A DNA stretch of 64,000 bases from Apibacter adventoris (GCF_002964975.1 NZ_PSZM01000001.1:359371-423370), one strand, 5' to 3'; shown: positions 17,569 to 27,554, counted from the first letter of the stretch. Notes: generated by a model from the letters alone, not told the origin. A program made the numbers and translations.

Positions 17569-19500
17569 CTAAATAACCTTATTTTCTAGATCTTTTATTT
17601 GTTTTAACAATATTTTGAGTTTTATAATTTGCTGAAAAATATTATTCCTTTTTTCTTCTTCTATATCGGGCGTTTCTAAGTTTTTCGCAAGCTTATCTAT
17701 CATCTGTATAATTTTTACAGATTTATATTTTAATATTACATCTTTTGTATTTTTTGAAAGATTTTGCTCTAAACTGGGAACAAAAATTTCTTTCACCTGC
17801 CAATTTTCACTAATAAAATATTTTTTCAACATTTTTTGGGCAGCAAATCTGGTATAATTTTCGTCTTCTGACTTTACAAAAAATTCTCCCGTACGTAATT
17901 CTCCTTTATCAATACCCTCTTCTATTTCAACCAAAATTTTATTATAAAAATCGATAGAAAATTGTATATCATCTTCTTTAAATCTGTGTACTATCTCTTC
18001 TATTACTGTTGTTTTATATGCTTCTTCCCCTTCTATATAATTCATTTTTATCTCGTAATCTCCATAAGAAAGCATCAAATCTAATATATCTTCTTCTATC
18101 TTATAGGTAAAATCTACTTTTTCATTTTTATTTTCAACCGGTTGTAATTTGATTTCTTTTTTAAATTCTTTCCTATCAGATTCTAATTTATTTTGTGTAA
18201 TTTGGGCTAGTTCACTAAATAAAACTTGTTCTGAAATATCCAATAATCTAGCACATTCTTTCACGTAAATTTCTTTCTGTATTAGATTTTTTATTAAAGC
18301 TATGCTACTAACTATATCTCTTATTAAGGATGCTTTTTTTATAGGATCATCTTGAGCTTCTTTTAATAATACATCCGTTTTAAATTGGATAAAATCTTTA
18401 ATATTATATTTAAAAAAATTTTCAATTTCATCAGAGGAATTTTTTTGGACAAAGCTATCTGGATCTTCTCCATTGGGAAATAGCAAGACCCTAACATTCA
18501 TATCTTGCTCTAAAATCATATCAATTCCTCTAAAAGAGGCTTTGATTCCGGCTGAATCTCCATCATAAAGTATTGTAATATTATTAGTCAACCTCTTTAT
18601 TAAACGGATTTGATCATTTGTAAGTGAAGTGCCTGAAGAGGCTACCACATTTTTAATTCCGCTCTGGTATAAAGAAATTAAATCCATATATCCTTCTACC
18701 AAATAACAATTATCTTCTTTAGTAATATGTGATTTTGCCTGAAATAAGCCATATAAAACTTTACTTTTATGATATATTTCACTTTCAGGGGAATTTAAAT
18801 ATTTTGCTGTTTTTACATGATTTTGCAGGATTCTTCCTCCGAATCCCAGGATTCTTCCTGAAAAACTATGAATAGGAAATATAATCCTTTCCCTAAAACG
18901 ATCTATTCCTTGCTCTGAATTTTCTTTGAATATACTTAATCCGGTTTGTTCTAAAATTTCTTTTTTATAACCTTTACTCAATACAAATTGAGTAAAAGAG
19001 TTTTTATTTTTAGGCGAATATCCTAAATGAAAGTATTGTATAACTTCTTCTCTCAAACCTCTTTCCTGAAAATAAGACAGTGCTATATTTTTACCTTCTT
19101 CTGTCTTCCACAACTGATCTTGGAAATACTCACCTGCAACTTCTGATAATTGATAAAGGCTCTCTTTATTTTGATAAGTCTCCTTTTGTTGCTCTGATAG
19201 TTCTACCTGATCTTCATCTATTTCTATGTTATATTTTTTAGCCAGATAACGTAAAGCCTCCGGATATGTGTAGTGTTCCTGCTCCATAATGAAGGTAACT
19301 ACATTCCCCCCTTTTCCTGAAGAAAAATCTTTCCATATCTGTTTTGCGGGAGAAACCATAAAAGAAGGAGTTTTTTCATCCACAAAAGGACTTAATCCTT
19401 TGTAATTACTCCCTGATTTTTTGAGGGTTACAAAATCAGAAATTACTTCTTCAACCCTGGCTGTTGAAAAAATTTTATCTATGGTTTCTTTGGAAATCAT
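17569..19500 (-). CDS. dnaG: DNA primase, with zinc-finger ligands replaced
   Basis: A 643-residue primase that makes RNA primers at the replication fork. The N-terminal domain keeps the fold signature (YKGLSPFVDEKTPSF, 33-47, and FSSGKGGNVVTF, 59-70), but the zinc ligands of the CHC2 finger are absent: the usual CPFH is SPFV (37-40) and the usual paired cysteines are replaced in IWKDFSSG. The TOPRIM domain (about 255-345: YLVEGYMDL, SSGTSLT, ILYDGDSAG) is intact, so it should be catalytically competent. As I recall, related flavobacterial primases share this finger. The C-terminal part is a helical helicase-interaction region. No operon partners. Confidence 0.93.
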   Translation of the reverse strand: MISKETIDKIFSTARVEEVISDFVTLKKSGSNYKGLSPFVDEKTPSFMVSPAKQIWKDFSSGKGGNVVTFIMEQEHYTYPEALRYLAKKYNIEIDEDQVELSEQQKETYQNKESLYQLSEVAGEYFQDQLWKTEEGKNIALSYFQERGLREEVIQYFHLGYSPKNKNSFTQFVLSKGYKKEILEQTGLSIFKENSEQGIDRFRERIIFPIHSFSGRILGFGGRILQNHVKTAKYLNSPESEIYHKSKVLYGLFQAKSHITKEDNCYLVEGYMDLISLYQSGIKNVVASSGTSLTNDQIRLIKRLTNNITILYDGDSAGIKASFRGIDMILEQDMNVRVLLFPNGEDPDSFVQKNSSDEIENFFKYNIKDFIQFKTDVLLKEAQDDPIKKASLIRDIVSSIALIKNLIQKEIYVKECARLLDISEQVLFSELAQITQNKLESDRKEFKKEIKLQPVENKNEKVDFTYKIEEDILDLMLSYGDYEIKMNYIEGEEAYKTTVIEEIVHRFKEDDIQFSIDFYNKILVEIEEGIDKGELRTGEFFVKSEDENYTRFAAQKMLKKYFISENWQVKEIFVPSLEQNLSKNTKDVILKYKSVKIIQMIDKLAKNLETPDIEEEKRNNIFQQIIKLKILLKQIKDLENKVI

Positions 19501-19949
19501 AAATACAAAAATACGGTATTTTTAGAAGAGATATTTTTATATTAATTATATTTTACAAATTTCTTTTCTTAAGTATTTTACAAAATAATTCAAGTTATAT
19601 AATAGTATAATACTTCTATTAAATTATAATTACTGTTTCCAAAATAAATAGATTTTTTTATATTTATTTATTTCGTATTGTTTAAAATTGTTTATAGATA
19701 TGGAATAGGTCCCTAAATGTAGATTTATTAATTTAAATTAAAAAAAATTGTTTAAACTGAGAACTAAAATTAATTAATAATAAATTTTATTTCACTTTAA
19801 TTTAAATTAGATAATCATTTACAATTTTAATCTTACTTTACTTTTTATTTAATGTTTTTTGTAATTTTTCTTTCAGAATGATATGTTTAGTGAAAAGGTA
19901 TCTGTAATCTAAAACTTTATTTAATTATATAATTATTCATTTTTAAAAT
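19501..19949. other. AT-rich intergenic region between dnaG and the HlyD-type gene
   Basis: This 449-bp stretch is over 75% A+T and has no open frame with protein-like composition, no RNA gene and no clear terminator stem. It follows the orphan HlyD-type gene on the minus strand, where the missing ABC or permease partners might be expected; no remnant of them is recognisable. Confidence 0.6.
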
Positions 19950-21065
19950 TTATTTTTTAGCCTCTTTATCAGCATCTGTAGGGTTCCACAATTTTATTTT
20001 ATCATTTTTATTAAGGCCTTTTAATACTTGAACGTATAGACCATCTGAAAGTCCTAACTGTATATTTACTTTTTTAAACTTTCCTTTTGCTTCTTCAATT
20101 TCTACAAAAGGTTTATCATTTTCATCATATTGCACCAAAGCTTCACGAATTGCTAAAGTTTTTGGGGTTTGTTTAAGTATCACTTCAGCATTTGCACTAT
20201 ATCCTGCTCTTATATCTACTCCCGAAGGAATTATAATATCTGCTTTTATTTCATATTTCACAGCTCCATTTTCTTCTTTTCCCTGAGGAGAAATAAAGGT
20301 TAAAATCCCATTTATATTTTTATCTTGTAATGCTCCTATAACTATTTTCATGGACATTCCTTCATGCATTTTACCAGCATCAGCTTCATCTACTTTCCCT
20401 TCAAATATCATTTTATTTACATCTGCAACACTGGCTATAGTTGTTCCAGCATTAAAAGTATTAGCTTCAATAACCTGATCTCCCACTTCTACAGGAATAT
20501 CTAATACCAACCCGTTTGCCGTAGAACGTATTTGAATACTTGCCAAATCTTCTAGCCCTGATGTAACTCCTGTTTTAGCAATATCATATTCTTTTTGTGC
20601 TTGTTTTAAAGTTTGTTGTGCCATCTTATAATCAGTCTCAGCAGTTTCATAGTCTTGTTTAGAAATTACACCTTGGTTATATAATAATTTTTGTCTATTA
20701 AACTGACGTATTTGATTATTTAAAGTGATTTTTGCTGAGTTTATAGATTGCATGGCTGCATTTACATTAGAAACTACCGGAACCACTTTAATTGTTGCTA
20801 TTAACTGACCAATTTTAACCTCTTCTCCTTCTTTAACATGAATTTGTTTTATAATTCCAGATATATTGGGTTTTATATCAATTTTTTCTTTAGGATTTAT
20901 CTTTCCTGTTGCAATAGATTTTTGTTGCACCACCATCATTACAGGTGATTCTGTAGTAAAAGTATCACTGTTATTAGCATTTGATCGGACAACATATCCG
21001 ATACAATATAAAAAGAGCAAAATAAAGATAATTATTAAAATAATTTTAATAGTCTTCTTTTTCAT
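19950..21065 (-). CDS. HlyD/MacA-type efflux periplasmic adaptor, orphan
   Basis: A 371-residue membrane-fusion protein: one N-terminal TM anchor (about 5-24), a biotinyl-lipoyl-like first half (IDIKPNISGIIKQIHVKEGEEVKIGQLIATI split across about 62-91), a coiled-coil hairpin (about 100-170), a second lipoyl half (GLVLDIPVEVGDQV, about 184-197) and C-terminal beta-barrel domains. It would bridge an inner-membrane pump and an outer-membrane TolC-like channel. Its usual neighbours (MacB-type ABC permease, ATPase, TolC) are absent on both sides, so partners must be encoded elsewhere or lost. Confidence 0.85.
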   Translation of the reverse strand: MKKKTIKIILIIIFILLFLYCIGYVVRSNANNSDTFTTESPVMMVVQQKSIATGKINPKEKIDIKPNISGIIKQIHVKEGEEVKIGQLIATIKVVPVVSNVNAAMQSINSAKITLNNQIRQFNRQKLLYNQGVISKQDYETAETDYKMAQQTLKQAQKEYDIAKTGVTSGLEDLASIQIRSTANGLVLDIPVEVGDQVIEANTFNAGTTIASVADVNKMIFEGKVDEADAGKMHEGMSMKIVIGALQDKNINGILTFISPQGKEENGAVKYEIKADIIIPSGVDIRAGYSANAEVILKQTPKTLAIREALVQYDENDKPFVEIEEAKGKFKKVNIQLGLSDGLYVQVLKGLNKNDKIKLWNPTDADKEAKK

Positions 21066-21153
21066 GATAATATTTTTCTACATTTCTAATTTGATTTGTC
21101 TAAATTAAGCTTTTTTTGTTACACGTAATCTATAAAAAATTAACTTAAAAACC

Positions 21154-21161
21154 TATATTTG
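21154..21161 (+). promoter_or_regulatory. Candidate -7 box upstream of recQ
   Basis: TATATTTG matches TAnnTTTG and would start transcription near 21168, about 30 nt before the ATG. The -33 region lacks a clear TTTG. Confidence 0.4.
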
Positions 21162-21198
21162 TAAACCATCAACATTTAAAGTGAATTGCTAATTTTTA

Positions 21199-23085
21199 AT
21201 GAATTATACTTTACCTAACCTCATACTAGAATCTTATTGGGGATATAAAGAGTTTCGGGATCCTCAAAAAGAAATTATTTTAAGTATTTTGGAAGGTTGT
21301 GATACAGTGGCACTTTTGCCAACAGGTGCAGGTAAATCTATCTGTTACCAAGTTCCTGCAATAATGGGAGAAGGCACATGTATTGTTATATCCCCTTTAC
21401 TTGCATTAATTAAAGATCAAGTATCACAATTAAAACAAAGACAGATATCTGCAGAATATATTTCTTCGGAGCAAACCATTGATCAGCAATCTATTATTTT
21501 TGACAAACTCAAAAATAATGAACTTAAATTATTATATGTCTCTCCTGAAAGACTTTTAAATAAAAATTTTCTAGAGATAATTCATGATGTTGAAATATCA
21601 TTCCTGGCTGTGGATGAAGCTCACTGTATTTCAGAATGGGGAAATGATTTCAGACCTTCTTATCAATTAATTAAGGATTTCAGAATTTATATTGGCCTGC
21701 AAATTCCCTGTATTGCTTTAACAGCTACAGCAACAGAAAAAGTACTTTTTGAAATTATAAAAAAATTAAATTTAAGAGATGTCCAAGTTTTTAAAAAATC
21801 ATATGAAAGAGAGAATTTATCATTACATGTAATCCAAACAGAAGACAAAATTGGACAAATTGAACGGACTCTAAACAAATACAATGGTTCAGGAATTATT
21901 TATTGTAGAACAAGAAACGAAACTAAAAATATTTATCAAATTCTTTCAAATAAGGGTTTTGATGTAGATTATTTTCATGCTGGGCTCCCTCTTCGAGAAA
22001 AATTACAAAAACAAAAAGAGTGGACAAATAGTAATTCAAAAGTTTTGATTTCAACCAACGCTTTTGGAATGGGAATAGATAAAGATAATGTTAGGTTGAT
22101 AATTCATCTTTCCCCACCATATTCTTTGGAAAATTATTATCAGGAAGTTGGTAGAGCAGGTAGAGACGGATTAACTTCTTATGCTTTTTTATTTTGGTCT
22201 GAAAATGAATTATCTCAAATTTTTTCATCACTAACGCAAACTATTTCTTCAAAAACCGAATATAAAAAAATTGTTCTTTATTTATATTCAATTTACGGTA
22301 TTGCTCCAAATGAATTACCTGAAAATACTTTTGAATTTGATTTGATGAGTTTTCAAAACAAAGTAAATATAGGTCGTAATAAAATTATAAATGTCCTGGA
22401 ATTTTTGAGTAACTGTAATATTATACAATGGAAATATGAACCAACTGATAGTTTGATTCAATTTAATTTTCCTATTGAAAAACTTGATATTAAAAATGCT
22501 TTTGGGAAAGATTCTGAAATTATTGAAAAAATAGCTAGAAAAATCAGCGGAATTTTTTCTTATCAAATTAAGGTAAATGAAAAAAAATTAGCAGATTCTT
22601 TAATGATTTCCCCCATACTGCTTCATGAAATTTTAGTTAAATACTCTAAACTAGGAGAAATAAATTATATTGATGGTGCGTTGCAAAAAATAATTTTCAT
22701 CACTTCAAGAAATGAATTTTTGATCTTTAATGATCTTTGGGCAAAATTTAAACAAATTCAAGAAAATAAATTATTAAAATATAAAGAATTAGAATTTTTC
22801 ATTCAAAATAAAAAATATTGTAGAATGAAATTAATTTTGGGTTATTTTGGAGAAAAATCTTACCATAATTGCAATAAATGTGATGTTTGTTTAAATAAAA
22901 TAAAAAAGAATTTAAATCCTTCGTCAGATATTCTATCATTTATAGCTAAAGGTCCATGTTCTAGAGAGGATATTTATGCTGAATTTCACTCTTTTTCTTT
23001 TGATGAAATCCATCATTTTCTACAAGAATTAATAGCTGAAAAAAAAATTAAACTATTAAATTTTAATATGTATTCTATTATTTAA
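21199..23085 (+). CDS. recQ: RecQ-family ATP-dependent DNA helicase
   Basis: A 628-residue superfamily 2 helicase for 3'-5' unwinding in recombination and repair. Motif 0 is in GYKEFRDPQKEII (15-27), Walker A in LLPTGAGKS (39-47), the DEAH box in VDEAHCISEWG (about 138-148), and motif VI in QEVGRAGRDG. A RecQ zinc-binding segment with four cysteines follows (CRMKLILGYFG then CNKCDVCL, about 540-572) and a short winged-helix remnant ends the protein. No HRDC domain is visible. Divergent from the HlyD-type gene; no operon partner. Confidence 0.92.
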   Translation: MNYTLPNLILESYWGYKEFRDPQKEIILSILEGCDTVALLPTGAGKSICYQVPAIMGEGTCIVISPLLALIKDQVSQLKQRQISAEYISSEQTIDQQSIIFDKLKNNELKLLYVSPERLLNKNFLEIIHDVEISFLAVDEAHCISEWGNDFRPSYQLIKDFRIYIGLQIPCIALTATATEKVLFEIIKKLNLRDVQVFKKSYERENLSLHVIQTEDKIGQIERTLNKYNGSGIIYCRTRNETKNIYQILSNKGFDVDYFHAGLPLREKLQKQKEWTNSNSKVLISTNAFGMGIDKDNVRLIIHLSPPYSLENYYQEVGRAGRDGLTSYAFLFWSENELSQIFSSLTQTISSKTEYKKIVLYLYSIYGIAPNELPENTFEFDLMSFQNKVNIGRNKIINVLEFLSNCNIIQWKYEPTDSLIQFNFPIEKLDIKNAFGKDSEIIEKIARKISGIFSYQIKVNEKKLADSLMISPILLHEILVKYSKLGEINYIDGALQKIIFITSRNEFLIFNDLWAKFKQIQENKLLKYKELEFFIQNKKYCRMKLILGYFGEKSYHNCNKCDVCLNKIKKNLNPSSDILSFIAKGPCSREDIYAEFHSFSFDEIHHFLQELIAEKKIKLLNFNMYSII

Positions 23086-23233
23086 AATTATTCTCATTTT
23101 TATAGTAGTACACTTTTTTTAATTTACTAAATAGGAAATTTATGATAATCAATTGAATTTTAAAAAAATGCTACTATTTCTTTTTAAATAAAAATTGTAT
23201 TTTAGTATTTTAATTATTTTATGTAATTCACAC

Positions 23234-23893
23234 ATGGACATAAATATTGAACCTTCTTGGAAAAATGCGTTAAAAAATGAATTTGAAAAACCTTATTTTT
23301 TATCTTTAATAGATTTTGTGAAAAATGAGTATAAAGCCCACACTTGCTTTCCTAAAGGAAAACAAATTTTTAAGGCATTTGAATTGACTCCATTAGATAG
23401 AGTAAAAGTTGTATTACTCGGGCAAGATCCATACCATGGAATAGGTCAAGCTATGGGATTATGTTTTTCAGTTCCCGAAGGAATAACAAATCCTCCTTCT
23501 TTACAAAATATAATTACTGAGCTAAAAGATGATTTAGGTGTATGTCTTAGTTCCGGAGATCTGTCTGCTTGGGCTCAGCAAGGCGTATTTTTATTAAATG
23601 CTACTTTAACGGTAAGAGCTCATGAAGCCGGATCACACCAAAAAAAAGGATGGGAAATTTTCACAGATTCTATAATCCAAAAAATATCAGAAGAAAAGGA
23701 AAACATTGTTTTTATCTTATGGGGAAGTTATGCTCAACAAAAAATTAAACTAATAAATCCTGAAAAACATTTTATAATTAAATCTCCACACCCTTCTCCA
23801 TTATCCTCCTACCGAGGATTTTTTGGTTCCAGACCTTTTAGTAAAACAAATAATTATTTAATTTCTAAAAACATAAAACCCATCAATTGGTAA
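23234..23893 (+). CDS. ung: Uracil-DNA glycosylase
   Basis: Family 1 UDG that removes uracil from DNA to start base-excision repair. The ATG at 23234 (MDINIEPSW...) is chosen over an in-frame ATG at 23195 because the 13 intervening residues are not conserved-looking and the family starts here; this gives 219 residues, a normal length. The water-activating motif LLGQDPYHG, the FLLNATLTVR segment and the DNA-intercalating HPSPLSSYRG are present. The end of the gene overlaps a terminator stem. Confidence 0.96.
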   Translation: MDINIEPSWKNALKNEFEKPYFLSLIDFVKNEYKAHTCFPKGKQIFKAFELTPLDRVKVVLLGQDPYHGIGQAMGLCFSVPEGITNPPSLQNIITELKDDLGVCLSSGDLSAWAQQGVFLLNATLTVRAHEAGSHQKKGWEIFTDSIIQKISEEKENIVFILWGSYAQQKIKLINPEKHFIIKSPHPSPLSSYRGFFGSRPFSKTNNYLISKNIKPINW

Positions 23894-23912
23894 CATTTGA
23901 TGGGTTATTTTA
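23875..23912 (+). terminator. Terminator overlapping the end of ung
   Basis: aacccatcaa (23877-23886) pairs with ttgatgggtt (23897-23906), a perfect 10-bp stem with a 10-nt loop that contains the ung stop codon, followed by a T/A-rich run. The left arm is therefore coding sequence. Confidence 0.7.
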
Positions 23913-23930
23913 TAAAAAATCAATTATATT

Positions 23931-25046
23931 TTAATTACTTTCTTCTTCTTTTAATTTTAATTCAGCTTTTAACTGTTTCATAATTTTCTTTTCATTCTTT
24001 CTATATAACTTTTTTTCTTTATTGGTCATATTATCATAATTCTTTTCAAAAAGATCTGATACATTTCCTACATCTCCAGAATCGATTTTAATCTCTTCAT
24101 TTATATCTTCATTATTATTTATATCAGTTTTAACTTCTTTACCTGTAGGAGAATCCAATTCTTTTATATTTACATGTTTAGTTTCAGAAGGTTCTATTGT
24201 CAATGTAGGTTTTTCTGTAATAGTATTTGTAGGTGCTAGATTTGGATTCGTTTTGACTGGAGTTTCTTCTTTTACTTTTACACTTTGAATTTCTTTCTTT
24301 TCATTAGAAAATACAGGTCCTTGAGGAGGTATAGGTTCTTTAGGCGTTTCGCTCTTTAAAGATGAAGCTGTAACAGTCTCAGAAGTTTTTACTTCTTTCA
24401 AGGATTTTGAATCTAAAACTTCTACATTTGCATTTTTAACTTCTGTAGATTGTTCTGATAATTTAAGACTTTTTGTATTTGTATTAACCTGAGCTACATT
24501 TTTATGACCTTTAACAGGTATTTCTTCTTTTACTGATGATTTTTTTGAAGCTATTTTAACGATTCCAGATGTACCTAATTTTTTTTCAGAAGTTGTTGAA
24601 ATCATATTATTTTGGATTTCATCTGAATTTTTTTTAGGATCTTTTGTTATTATCTTACTTGTAGTTTGAGGGGTTGCTTTTTCAGAATTAGCTTTGGTAG
24701 CTAATTCTGTTTTTACTACCGTACCATCTATAATAATCCAATATTTATTTCCTTCTGCATCTTGAGTTATTTTTACTTCATTAGGGGAAGAAAAAGCACT
24801 TGCAGGCAATCTATTGCTCTTATTATTTGATACTACTTCCATTCTCTCTGACTTTTTTTCTTCAATAAAGCTATAACCTGAGTTATTACTCGCTTTATCG
24901 GAAGATGGATAACCTCTCCAAACCTCTATTTTATCTCCTACTTGCTTAAAATAAAATCCTTTTTCTGAAGTTTCTTCAATTTTTTTTCTTTGTGCAAAAG
25001 ATAAAATGGTTATTGATAAAAACAAAATGGTATATGTTCTTTTCAT
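23931..25046 (-). CDS. Secreted low-complexity protein with a 50-residue tandem-like repeat
   Basis: A 371-residue protein I do not recognise. Residues 1-18 form a signal peptide (LFLSITILSFAQ), suggesting the periplasm or surface. A small folded N-terminal part (about 20-115) includes VWRGYPSS and GNKYWIIIDGTVVKTEL. The rest is rich in K, E, T, S and N and likely disordered. Residues 172-221 and 258-307 align without gaps over 50 positions with 24 identities (both begin VKEE.PVK and end KEVKT), so part of the protein arose by internal duplication. The last 40 residues are a charged helix. No operon partner. Confidence 0.65.
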   Translation of the reverse strand: MKRTYTILFLSITILSFAQRKKIEETSEKGFYFKQVGDKIEVWRGYPSSDKASNNSGYSFIEEKKSERMEVVSNNKSNRLPASAFSSPNEVKITQDAEGNKYWIIIDGTVVKTELATKANSEKATPQTTSKIITKDPKKNSDEIQNNMISTTSEKKLGTSGIVKIASKKSSVKEEIPVKGHKNVAQVNTNTKSLKLSEQSTEVKNANVEVLDSKSLKEVKTSETVTASSLKSETPKEPIPPQGPVFSNEKKEIQSVKVKEETPVKTNPNLAPTNTITEKPTLTIEPSETKHVNIKELDSPTGKEVKTDINNNEDINEEIKIDSGDVGNVSDLFEKNYDNMTNKEKKLYRKNEKKIMKQLKAELKLKEEESN

Positions 25047-25507
25047 GATTAATGAATATTTACATTTTAATTACAATGCATTTCAAGTTACTAAATTACA
25101 CCTTTCTATTTTAATAAAAAAAGATTTTATTTTATATTATTTAACATACATTAAGAATTCTAACTTCATTCATTTTAAATCTTAATATCAATATTAAGTA
25201 TATCAAATTTTATATATATATTATAATAAAGAACTTCTTCTAGGTTATAAAAATAATCTAAAAAAACTAAATATAATTTTAAATTGAAACCTTGCATTTA
25301 TCAAATAATAATTATTGAAAGAATAATTTATGAAAACAAATTTAGTAAAAATAATATAAATATATATATCTTAAAAAAAACTTTCGAATTTTTTTATCTA
25401 TAAAAAATAATATAAATAAAGATATATAAATCTGTGAATTTTTTAGTTAAAGTAATTTAAAAAAATATGAAAATAAGAATATTTGAGGCTGCGGTTACTA
25501 ACTATTA
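25047..25507. other. AT-rich intergenic region between the repeat protein and lptC
   Basis: This 461-bp stretch is extremely A+T-rich, with runs such as tatatatat and long A-tracts, and no open frame of protein-like composition. The only non-AT-rich spot is gaggctgcggttact at about 25485-25500, just after the lptC stop on the minus strand. No RNA gene or terminator stem is recognised. Confidence 0.55.
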
Positions 25508-26080
25508 TTATTTTTTTAATTCGTTATTGTATGGAAGAGTTCCTTTATTTTTTTTGAGTTTATAGTTTTTAAAATCTTCCGTTGACTCTATCCCATGTTC
25601 TGAAATATTTGTAGTTATTCCATCAGCTCGGTATATTTTTACCGTATCATTAGAGAATATCCTTCTATTTTTTTTATCCCAAAAAATACGATTGGTCTTT
25701 AATGTATCGTTAGAAGAGTTTATCAGCACTACATTATTTCTAGCTTCATACCATCCTGTCACTTCTATTACTTTCGCATAGTCTGCTTTTAAATGTCCAG
25801 GTTTTTTACCTTTTTCATAAAAATCCATATCTATTCCTTTGGGAAACTCTGTATAGGGAGTTTGAGCAAATTCATATTCTTCTATCAAAGGAGATCTCAG
25901 ATTTATGACTTTATAAATAGAATCTGTAATAACCACATGGGCATTAAATATTTTTCGTGATACAAAATTCTTATTTTTTTTTCCTAAATTCTCGGTTGAA
26001 TCATCTGAACAAGAAATTGTACTACAGAAAACTAAGTAGATAAATGCAATAATTTTTATAAGCCTTACTTTACTTTTCAT
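25508..26080 (-). CDS. lptC: LPS export protein LptC, lipoprotein form
   Basis: A 190-residue periplasmic protein carrying lipopolysaccharide from LptBFG to LptA. The N-terminus has a hydrophobic stretch and a lipobox-like STISC around residue 24, as in the flavobacterial LptC lipoproteins rather than the TM-anchored proteobacterial ones. The OstA/LptC jellyroll follows with repeating short strands: LKADYAKVIEVTGWYEARN, then VVLINSSNDTLKTNRIFWD, then the C-terminal DGITTNISEHGIES. It is 42 bp downstream of an outer-membrane barrel gene on the same strand. Confidence 0.85.
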   Translation of the reverse strand: MKSKVRLIKIIAFIYLVFCSTISCSDDSTENLGKKNKNFVSRKIFNAHVVITDSIYKVINLRSPLIEEYEFAQTPYTEFPKGIDMDFYEKGKKPGHLKADYAKVIEVTGWYEARNNVVLINSSNDTLKTNRIFWDKKNRRIFSNDTVKIYRADGITTNISEHGIESTEDFKNYKLKKNKGTLPYNNELKK

Positions 26081-26122
26081 AATTAAAAGTTATTAGTTTA
26101 AAGTAAGTAAAAAGAGGATATA

Positions 26123-27391
26123 TTAATCATATCTTCTTTTTCTAAACCATAGGTCATCAAAGTTAAATCCTATTTTAAAGTTTACAAAATTTTCTTTGAT
26201 CAGCCCATCAGATTTAGTTCCTCTTTGGCCTAATTCAATACCTAAGTTTAGCAATGAGGGATCTTGACGACCTGATTTCCCCAAAGGAAGACTCATCCCT
26301 GCTGTAAGTCCATATTGATTAATTGTATGATTATAAAGTTCAATGCCTGTATTTTCATAATATATCCCATATCTATATATAACTCTTTGAAAATATGATC
26401 TGAAACTGTTCACATTGGGTAATACCCAACCGCCTATTGCTACTCTATATCTGTTTTTATATTCTAAATTATCTTCCGGTATTTCTAATTTAGATTGATT
26501 GGTAAATTTAAAATCTGCTCCTAATGACCATTTAAATTCTTTTCCATAAGCCACTCCTAAAGAAAAAGAAGAAGGTATTTTAGTTTTCTTTTCTCCATTT
26601 ATGTATGTAAGTGTATCTACAGATTTTTTATTTCCATAAACATCATAGTAATAGGTAGAATAAACATAATCGATGTCTGTATTTACTTTGTGTCCTATAT
26701 TATAGGTAGCCCCTAATTTTAATAAATGATCTTTTTTTAATTTTTTTTGGTAAGCTAATGCCAAGGTATAATCAAAAAAATTATATTCCTTTTTGTTAAA
26801 TATCCCGGAAATTAATGCTGCATCCTGAATAGAATTTTCTTGTTCTTTCTTAAGTTCTCCCCAAATATAACCTATTTTTGCTCCTAAAGATAATTCTTTA
26901 GTTACGTTATAAGAATAAAAACCATTAAATGAATTTAACCCTCCTCTCCCTTTTAAAATAGATTTCATATTTACAGGCGAAGTTGCATCTAATGTCATAT
27001 CATATCCTATATTTGTATAGGGTTGTAGATTTACACCTGCTCGAGATTTTTGACCAATAGGAAAAGCAAAAGCTAAATTTGCTAAATATGTAGTAGATCT
27101 ATCACTGCTTTCTAAAGAAGTTTTTTCGTCTGTATAATCTGTATTCACACTAATATTAAAACTGGTATATCTTAAATTTCTGTTTGCTGCAGGATTAACA
27201 AAATTTACTTCATTATTGAAATCTGAAATATACGCAGTACCAATGCCTCCCATGGATGAAATTACTATATCACTATTTGTCTTATTATCTCCTAACCCAA
27301 TGGATGAATATGGAGAAGTAGAGGTTTGCTGTGCATTAATTAAATGGGTAGCCAAAATAAAAATAAATAATAAGAAAATTTTAAATTTCAT
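26123..27391 (-). CDS. Outer-membrane beta-barrel protein, FadL/PorV-like
   Basis: A 422-residue protein with a signal peptide (about 1-20, ending INAQQ) and the SPYSSIGLGDN opening seen in flavobacterial barrel proteins of the OmpP1/FadL or PorV-like kind. Alternating hydrophobic/polar strands with aromatic girdles run through the rest. It lacks TonB-box and plug features. The specific cargo is unknown. Its position just upstream of lptC suggests a shared transcript and a link to the outer membrane. Confidence 0.7.
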   Translation of the reverse strand: MKFKIFLLFIFILATHLINAQQTSTSPYSSIGLGDNKTNSDIVISSMGGIGTAYISDFNNEVNFVNPAANRNLRYTSFNISVNTDYTDEKTSLESSDRSTTYLANLAFAFPIGQKSRAGVNLQPYTNIGYDMTLDATSPVNMKSILKGRGGLNSFNGFYSYNVTKELSLGAKIGYIWGELKKEQENSIQDAALISGIFNKKEYNFFDYTLALAYQKKLKKDHLLKLGATYNIGHKVNTDIDYVYSTYYYDVYGNKKSVDTLTYINGEKKTKIPSSFSLGVAYGKEFKWSLGADFKFTNQSKLEIPEDNLEYKNRYRVAIGGWVLPNVNSFRSYFQRVIYRYGIYYENTGIELYNHTINQYGLTAGMSLPLGKSGRQDPSLLNLGIELGQRGTKSDGLIKENFVNFKIGFNFDDLWFRKRRYD

Positions 27392-27510
27392 CCTGAAAAA
27401 TTTAATAACTGCAAATATGTCAATAATGCACGGATTATAAAAATAAATATTGTAAAAGTTCTATTAAATATGTTAACGTAATTTTTTTTTAAATATTTTT
27501 TAATAATTAT

Positions 27511-27540
27511 TTTGTACTTTAAAATTAAGTCCTATATTTG
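27511..27540 (+). promoter_or_regulatory. Promoter of tRNA-Phe
   Basis: TTTG at 27511-27514, 18 nt, then TATATTTG at 27533-27540: the best match to the Bacteroidota promoter consensus in this window. It lies 15 nt before the mature tRNA 5' end. Confidence 0.65.
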
Positions 27541-27554
27541 CAAACCAAATCTGA

